In this document: positions 7,113 through 10,431 of the stretch, one piece after another
Position numbering within the stretch: the stretch's first letter is position 1
How the letters are laid out: each line of letters opens with the position of its first letter
Origin: an uncultured Campylobacter sp.
Lineage (GTDB): Bacteria; Campylobacterota; Campylobacteria; Campylobacterales; Campylobacteraceae
Reading direction: 5' to 3'
NCBI GenBank assembly: GCA_900772495.1
Contig: CAAHEJ010000126.1
Span: forward strand, 1-10,431
DNA: 10,431 bases
Notes under the pieces: generated by a model
Database searches by the model: none
Told to the model about the DNA's origin: nothing
Seen by the model: only the letters and a program-made list of their open reading frames with translations
Translations under genes and position numbers: made by a program

Positions 7113-7223
7113 GAAAAGTGTGATTTTATAGACTAAAAAATTATTTAATTACCAAAAGCAAAGCGCATTTTTAGCTTATCATTGTAAGCCGATGAAATCA
7201 GCGCAGCATTTGCTCGTCATTTT
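7113..7223. other. Convergent spacer between serA and argH with potential secondary structure
   Basis: No open reading frame is convincing here. GCAAAGCGC near 7159 can pair with GCGC-AGCA-TTTGC near 7201-7213, enclosing a small hairpin GCTTA/TAAGC near 7174-7189. On the minus strand the structure is followed by TTTT, so it could serve as an imperfect argH terminator. No strong U-tract follows it directly on either strand. Confidence 0.3.
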
Positions 7224-8606
7224 TTAACGCTCTTTGCTTAAAAATTCCTCTAAAATTTGAATTTGTTTTTTCACGCTTGCAACAGAGCTTGAACCCTCGC
7301 TTTGCTTGGCGTTTAAAGAGTTTTCTAAATTTAAGAGTTTTTGCGCACTTTCATCAAAAAGCGGCTCAATTTGGCTTAAATTTGGCAACTCACTTATATC
7401 AACGCCCATTTTTTCAGCCTCTGCGACAAGTTTGCCTACGATAAAATGCGCCTTGCGAAACGGCACGCCCCTTTCGCGCACCAAAAAATCCGCTAAATCA
7501 GTAGCCAGCAAATGACCTTTTTCACACGCTTTTCGCATAGTTTTTGCGTTTATAATAAGCTCTTTTAGCATTTCGTTTAAGATGATAAGGCTGTGCGTGG
7601 CGTTTTGCACGCTGTCAAAGACGCATTCTTTATCCTCTTGCATATCTTTGTTGTAGGCAAGGGGCAAGGCTTTCATCGTGGTTAAAAGAGAGACCAAATT
7701 TCCATACGCTCTGCCTGTTTTTCCGCGTATAAGCTCGCAAACATCGGGATTTTTCTTTTGTGGCATTATCGAAGAGCCTGTGCTGTAAGCATCGCTGATA
7801 GTTACAAAGCTAAATTCACTGCTCGAAAAGAGTATCAGCTCCTCGCAAAGCCGCGAAGTGTGCGTGAAAATAAGGGCTATGTCATAAAGTAAATCAAGCG
7901 CAAAGTCCCTGTCGCTCACGCCGTCCATAGCATTTGGCGCGACATTTGCGAAACCTAGTAGCTTTGCGCTGAATTCTCTGTCCGTTTTGTAGCTAGTGCC
8001 AGCGCAAGCGCACGAACCAAGTGGCAAAAAGTCTGAGCGCTTGAAACTTGAGCGAAGTCTTTGTATGTCGCGCACGAAAGAAAAGGCATAAGCGAGTATG
8101 TAAAAGGCAAAACTCACGGGCTGAGCGTGCTGCAAGTGCGTAAAGCTTGGCATAATCGTGCTTTGATGAGCCTTTGCGTGCGCAATTATCGTAGCTATAA
8201 GCTCTTTAAGTAAGTCTTGCAAGAGTAAATTCTGCTCTTTGACATAAAGCTTGAAATCAGTCGCCACTTGGTCGTTGCGGCTGCGTGCGGTGTGGAGCTT
8301 GCCCCCTACTTCGCCCACAAGCTCGCTCAAACGGCGTTCCACAGCCATATGAATGTCCTCGTCCCTTATGTCAAAGCTGAATTTGCCCTGCTCTATCTCG
8401 CTTTGCACCGCTTTTAAGCCAGCTACAAGCGAATCAAGTTCACTTTGCGTGATGATACCGCACTTTTCAAGCATAGTTGCGTGCGCGATAGAGCCTTGTA
8501 TGTCGTGCTTGTAAAGGATTTTGTCGAAATTTAAACTCGCGTTAAATTCCTTTAAAAGCTCGCTACTTTCGGTGCTAAAACGCCCAGACCACATTTGATT
8601 TTTCAT
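7224..8606 (-). CDS. argH: Argininosuccinate lyase
   Basis: Splits argininosuccinate into arginine and fumarate, the last step of arginine synthesis; the active enzyme of this family is a cytoplasmic tetramer. The 460 residues span the whole fumarase/aspartase-superfamily fold. Diagnostic motifs are MWSGRF at the N-terminus, HTARSRNDQVATD (substrate binding), SFTHLQHAQP with His157 as the likely general acid/base residue, and the superfamily signature GSSIMPQKKNPD at about 277-288 carrying the catalytic serine. The ATG at 8606 (MKNQMWSGRF) agrees with what I know of Campylobacter ArgH. AAGGA lies about 10 nt upstream, a little far, so Met5 cannot be wholly excluded. A hairpin and a new promoter separate it from the gene upstream, so it is probably its own transcription unit. 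Confidence 0.97.
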   Translation of the reverse strand: MKNQMWSGRFSTESSELLKEFNASLNFDKILYKHDIQGSIAHATMLEKCGIITQSELDSLVAGLKAVQSEIEQGKFSFDIRDEDIHMAVERRLSELVGEVGGKLHTARSRNDQVATDFKLYVKEQNLLLQDLLKELIATIIAHAKAHQSTIMPSFTHLQHAQPVSFAFYILAYAFSFVRDIQRLRSSFKRSDFLPLGSCACAGTSYKTDREFSAKLLGFANVAPNAMDGVSDRDFALDLLYDIALIFTHTSRLCEELILFSSSEFSFVTISDAYSTGSSIMPQKKNPDVCELIRGKTGRAYGNLVSLLTTMKALPLAYNKDMQEDKECVFDSVQNATHSLIILNEMLKELIINAKTMRKACEKGHLLATDLADFLVRERGVPFRKAHFIVGKLVAEAEKMGVDISELPNLSQIEPLFDESAQKLLNLENSLNAKQSEGSSSVASVKKQIQILEEFLSKER

Positions 8607-8636
8607 TGAATTTTTATCCTTTTTGCGTGTTTTAAA

Positions 8637-8642
8637 ATTCTA
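8637..8642 (-). promoter_or_regulatory. Possible promoter (-10) of argH
   Basis: TAGAAT on the minus strand, preceded by AAAATTCG and by AT-rich DNA with repeated AATTT/AAATT steps. It would give a leader of about 24 nt that includes the AAGGA ribosome site. It lies just downstream of the hairpin at 8675-8701, which suits an independent argH transcript. Confidence 0.45.
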
Positions 8643-8674
8643 CGAATTTTCGCAAATTTTAATGAAATTTGTTT

Positions 8675-8701
8675 AAAATTCGCTAAATTTAAGCGAATTT
8701 T
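8675..8701 (-). terminator. Hairpin terminator after the 389-residue protein gene
   Basis: A perfect 10-bp inverted repeat, AAAATTCGCT and AGCGAATTTT, with a 7-nt loop. Read on the minus strand it starts about 30 nt after the stop codon at 8731, and the T-rich 3' arm supplies the U-tract. The structure is symmetrical, so it could act in both directions. Confidence 0.6.
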
Positions 8702-8730
8702 TGCGAATTTTACTTGCTTTGTAGAGTTTG

Positions 8731-9900
8731 TTACGCCTTTATATCAACTTTTTGTTGAGCGGTATCAAGGCGTTTTTTAAGGGCTTTTTTAGCTAACTCT
8801 TTTTGAAGTTTAAGGATTTCTTCAAGCATTTGCGCAATAGGGTCTTTGTGGCTTTCAAGCTTTGCTTTATTCTTTTTATTGTTTTCTATGTCTTTAAGAA
8901 GCGAGTCTTCGCCCTCACCCAAAGACAAAGGCTTGTTTAAATCGACATTCACAAGCCATTCGCCCTTTTCAGCTTTGAAATTTAGCATATCGGCATAACT
9001 CATTGTTTTATCATAGCCTTGTTTTTTGCCGTTTGAGCTTGTTTCACCCTCTGCTGTGTGTAAATTTTCGTTCAAAATGCCGATTAAAAGCCCACCTTTT
9101 GAGATAGTGCCGTCAGCATTTGTGTATTTGCTCGCTGTTGTCGCCCATTGACTGCCCCCGATTTCCGCACTTTCTTTGCCACCATAAGCGTTGTCGAAAA
9201 TGTCCGTAGCGGGCTTTGTGCCTGTTGGGTTATAAAACAAATCGCTTATGCCTTCGCGGTTTTTTCGCCCTTGCTTGTAGTCAAAGCGTTGTGTCGCATC
9301 ATTTAGCTCGAAAATCGTATTATAAACCTTTGAGACTTTTAAACTTTGCATATTGTATTCATAGCCTTGCGGAAACTGCGCTATCTCGTCTTTGCTAAAA
9401 CTGCTTTTTGAATTTAAAATGTCCTCGCCCACAACTTGCGAAAGGATTTTGTAAGCATTGCCTACGCTTTTGGCTATATCCACGCTTCTAAATATCCTTA
9501 AAAGGTTGTTTTCATTTGTTTTCATTTTCGCAAAGCTCTCCATAGTGCTAGAATGGATTTTGTAATCGTTTGGAATGCCTGCTGCTTCGTTGAAATCGCT
9601 TGTATAATATCCGTCTTTGTCGATACCATAACCCAAACTCGTGCCTACGGCTTGGCTTTTGTCGGTAACTAGGAATTTATTTGTGCTTATACTTACGCTT
9701 AAATCTATGTTTGTATTTGAATTTTGACTTGAATTTGTGTTTTTATTTAAATTTACGCTTGAATTTGTTGCGCTTTGTGAATTTGTGTTTTTGTTGGTGC
9801 TTGCTGAATTTGCTTTTGTGTCATCAACGCCCTTAACTCGTGGCTTTAAATTTGCGAGCGGATTGCTTGAAAAGCCTGTGTTGAAATTAAAATTTATCAT
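8731..9900 (-). CDS. Probable Cj0814-family flagellar-dependent secreted protein
   Basis: A 389-residue protein without a Sec signal, membrane segment or cysteine. Residues 1-25 resemble an amphipathic, Asn-rich export signal (MINFNFNTGFSSNPL). Residues 30-66 are almost only Asn, Ser, Thr, Gln and Lys (NKNTNS twice) and should be disordered. The folded part starts near 85 with YGIDKDGYYTSDFNEAAGIP and IHSSTMESF, which I associate, from memory and without a search, with a Campylobacter family described as Cj0814-type flagellar-dependent secreted proteins. The last 45 residues (DPIAQMLEEILKLQKELAKK onward) look like an amphipathic helix or coiled coil. Lack of Cys and a polar, unstructured N-terminus are usual for proteins exported through the flagellar type III apparatus. 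AAGGG lies 7 nt before the ATG. It sits between pckA and argH behind a perfect hairpin; no obvious sigma70, sigma28 or sigma54 promoter is visible in the short gap. The gene is certain; family and secretion are tentative. Confidence 0.6.
   Translation of the reverse strand: MINFNFNTGFSSNPLANLKPRVKGVDDTKANSASTNKNTNSQSATNSSVNLNKNTNSSQNSNTNIDLSVSISTNKFLVTDKSQAVGTSLGYGIDKDGYYTSDFNEAAGIPNDYKIHSSTMESFAKMKTNENNLLRIFRSVDIAKSVGNAYKILSQVVGEDILNSKSSFSKDEIAQFPQGYEYNMQSLKVSKVYNTIFELNDATQRFDYKQGRKNREGISDLFYNPTGTKPATDIFDNAYGGKESAEIGGSQWATTASKYTNADGTISKGGLLIGILNENLHTAEGETSSNGKKQGYDKTMSYADMLNFKAEKGEWLVNVDLNKPLSLGEGEDSLLKDIENNKKNKAKLESHKDPIAQMLEEILKLQKELAKKALKKRLDTAQQKVDIKA
9730..9792 (-). repeat. Two copies of a 15-bp direct repeat in the Asn/Ser/Thr-rich region
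   Basis: TGAATTTGTGTTTTT occurs at 9730-9744 and 9778-9792, exactly 48 bp (16 codons) apart, so both copies encode KNTNS in the same frame. The flanking codons are degenerate versions of the same asparagine/serine/threonine pattern, which suggests growth by in-frame duplication. Confidence 0.6.
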
Positions 9901-9933
9901 ACAAAATCCCTTATGTATAAAATGTTAAAAACT

Positions 9934-9969
9934 ATTTCGTCCTTAATACTAAAAAATTAAGGACGAAAT
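9934..9969 (-). terminator. Strong hairpin terminator after pckA
   Basis: A perfect 14-bp inverted repeat, ATTTCGTCCTTAAT and ATTAAGGACGAAAT, with an 8-nt loop. On the minus strand it begins 26 nt after the pckA stop and is followed by AGTTTTTAAC, a usable though interrupted U-tract. It ends only 33 nt before the start of the 389-residue protein gene. Confidence 0.7.
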
Positions 9970-9995
9970 GATAAATTTAACACGATGACAAAAGT

Positions 9996-10431
9996 CTAAA
10001 CACTCGGTCCAAATTTGCTAAATTCCACGCCCTCACTCACATCTTCATAACGCTTGAAATTTTCGACAAACATTCGTGCGAGCTTGTCGCGCGTGGCTTT
10101 GTAGGCGTTTTTGTCCGACCAAGTGTTGATAGGATTAAGCAAAGTCGTCTCCACACCTTGCAAAGCCTTTGGTATGGCTAGGTTAAACAGCTCAAAGTTC
10201 TCAAACTCGCACTGCTTAATGCTTCCGTCAAGTATGGCATTCACACAAGCCCTAGTTGCCTTTATACTCATTCGCTTGCCTACGCCGTAACTCCCGCCCG
10301 TCCAGCCTGTATTGACTAGATACACGCTCACGCTGTGCTTGTCTATCTTTTTGCCCAGCAATTTCGCGTAGATTGTGGGGTGTTGCGGCATAAAAGGTTC
10401 GCCAAAGCACGCTGAAAAGGTAGCTTGCGGC
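9996..10431 (-). CDS. pckA: Phosphoenolpyruvate carboxykinase (ATP), C-terminal part
   Basis: Converts oxaloacetate and ATP to phosphoenolpyruvate, CO2 and ADP, the entry step of gluconeogenesis, which is important in bacteria that live on amino and organic acids. Only the last 144 codons are in the window; the frame runs open through the right edge, so the Met at 10391 is internal and not a start. The visible part shows the family's ATFSACFGEPF, HPTIYAKLLGKKI and LVNTGWTGGSYGVGKRM motifs, followed by the Arg/Thr-rich TRA segment and the helical tail ending EFSKFGPSV. The nucleotide-binding P-loop and metal ligands lie upstream, outside the window. argH nearby matches C. jejuni gene order, with the 389-residue gene placed between them. 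The ATP-dependent class is clear from these motifs. Confidence 0.95.
   Translation of the reverse strand, partial: PQATFSACFGEPFMPQHPTIYAKLLGKKIDKHSVSVYLVNTGWTGGSYGVGKRMSIKATRACVNAILDGSIKQCEFENFELFNLAIPKALQGVETTLLNPINTWSDKNAYKATRDKLARMFVENFKRYEDVSEGVEFSKFGPSV

Noticed and set aside
1..10431. CRISPR array, tRNA, rRNA, transposase, integrase or phage genes
   Set aside because: I looked for regularly spaced repeats, cloverleaf-like segments and the typical protein motifs and found none.

Overview
The window looks like a chromosomal segment of a Campylobacter-type epsilonproteobacterium (Campylobacterota). The evidence is gene content and order: rpsA, then a small membrane-anchored protein, then serA (the order I recall for C. 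jejuni Cj0893c-Cj0892c-Cj0891c), and argH close to pckA (compare Cj0931c-Cj0932c). Intergenic DNA is very AT-rich and promoters have a strong TATAAT-like -10 without a clear -35, with A/T-tract periodicity upstream, as is typical of this group. I cannot name the species; coding GC looks higher than in C. jejuni.

Layout. (1) 1-3068, minus strand: an iron/heme module with a TonB-dependent outer-membrane receptor (810-3068) followed by a HugZ/ChuZ-type heme oxygenase cut by the left edge (1-693). (2) 3069-3333: an AT-rich divergent control region with a promoter for each side and a possible Fur site. (3) 3334-7089, plus strand: rpsA (ribosomal protein S1), a small inner-membrane-anchored protein and serA (phosphoglycerate dehydrogenase). 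They are tightly packed: 1 nt lies between the first two genes and an ATGA overlap joins the second pair, so this is an operon. (4) 7090-7223: convergent spacer with a weak terminator. (5) 7224-10431, minus strand: argH (argininosuccinate lyase), an unfamiliar cysteine-free 389-residue protein resembling the Cj0814-type flagellar-secreted family, and the 3' end of pckA (ATP-dependent PEP carboxykinase) cut by the right edge. Hairpin terminators separate these genes.

How the genes work together: the receptor and heme oxygenase would import heme and release its iron. The other genes are mostly core metabolism and translation (serine synthesis, last step of arginine synthesis, gluconeogenesis). 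The 389-residue protein is accessory.

The most interesting signal is a run of ten G (on the coding strand) in the middle of the receptor gene. It is in frame here (ON), but loss or gain of one G runs into a stop at once or within about 20 codons. This is the hallmark of a phase-variable contingency gene, here applied to heme/iron uptake. A run of nine T in the third gene's membrane anchor is a second, weaker candidate. I see no CRISPR array, tRNA, rRNA, insertion sequence or prophage gene.
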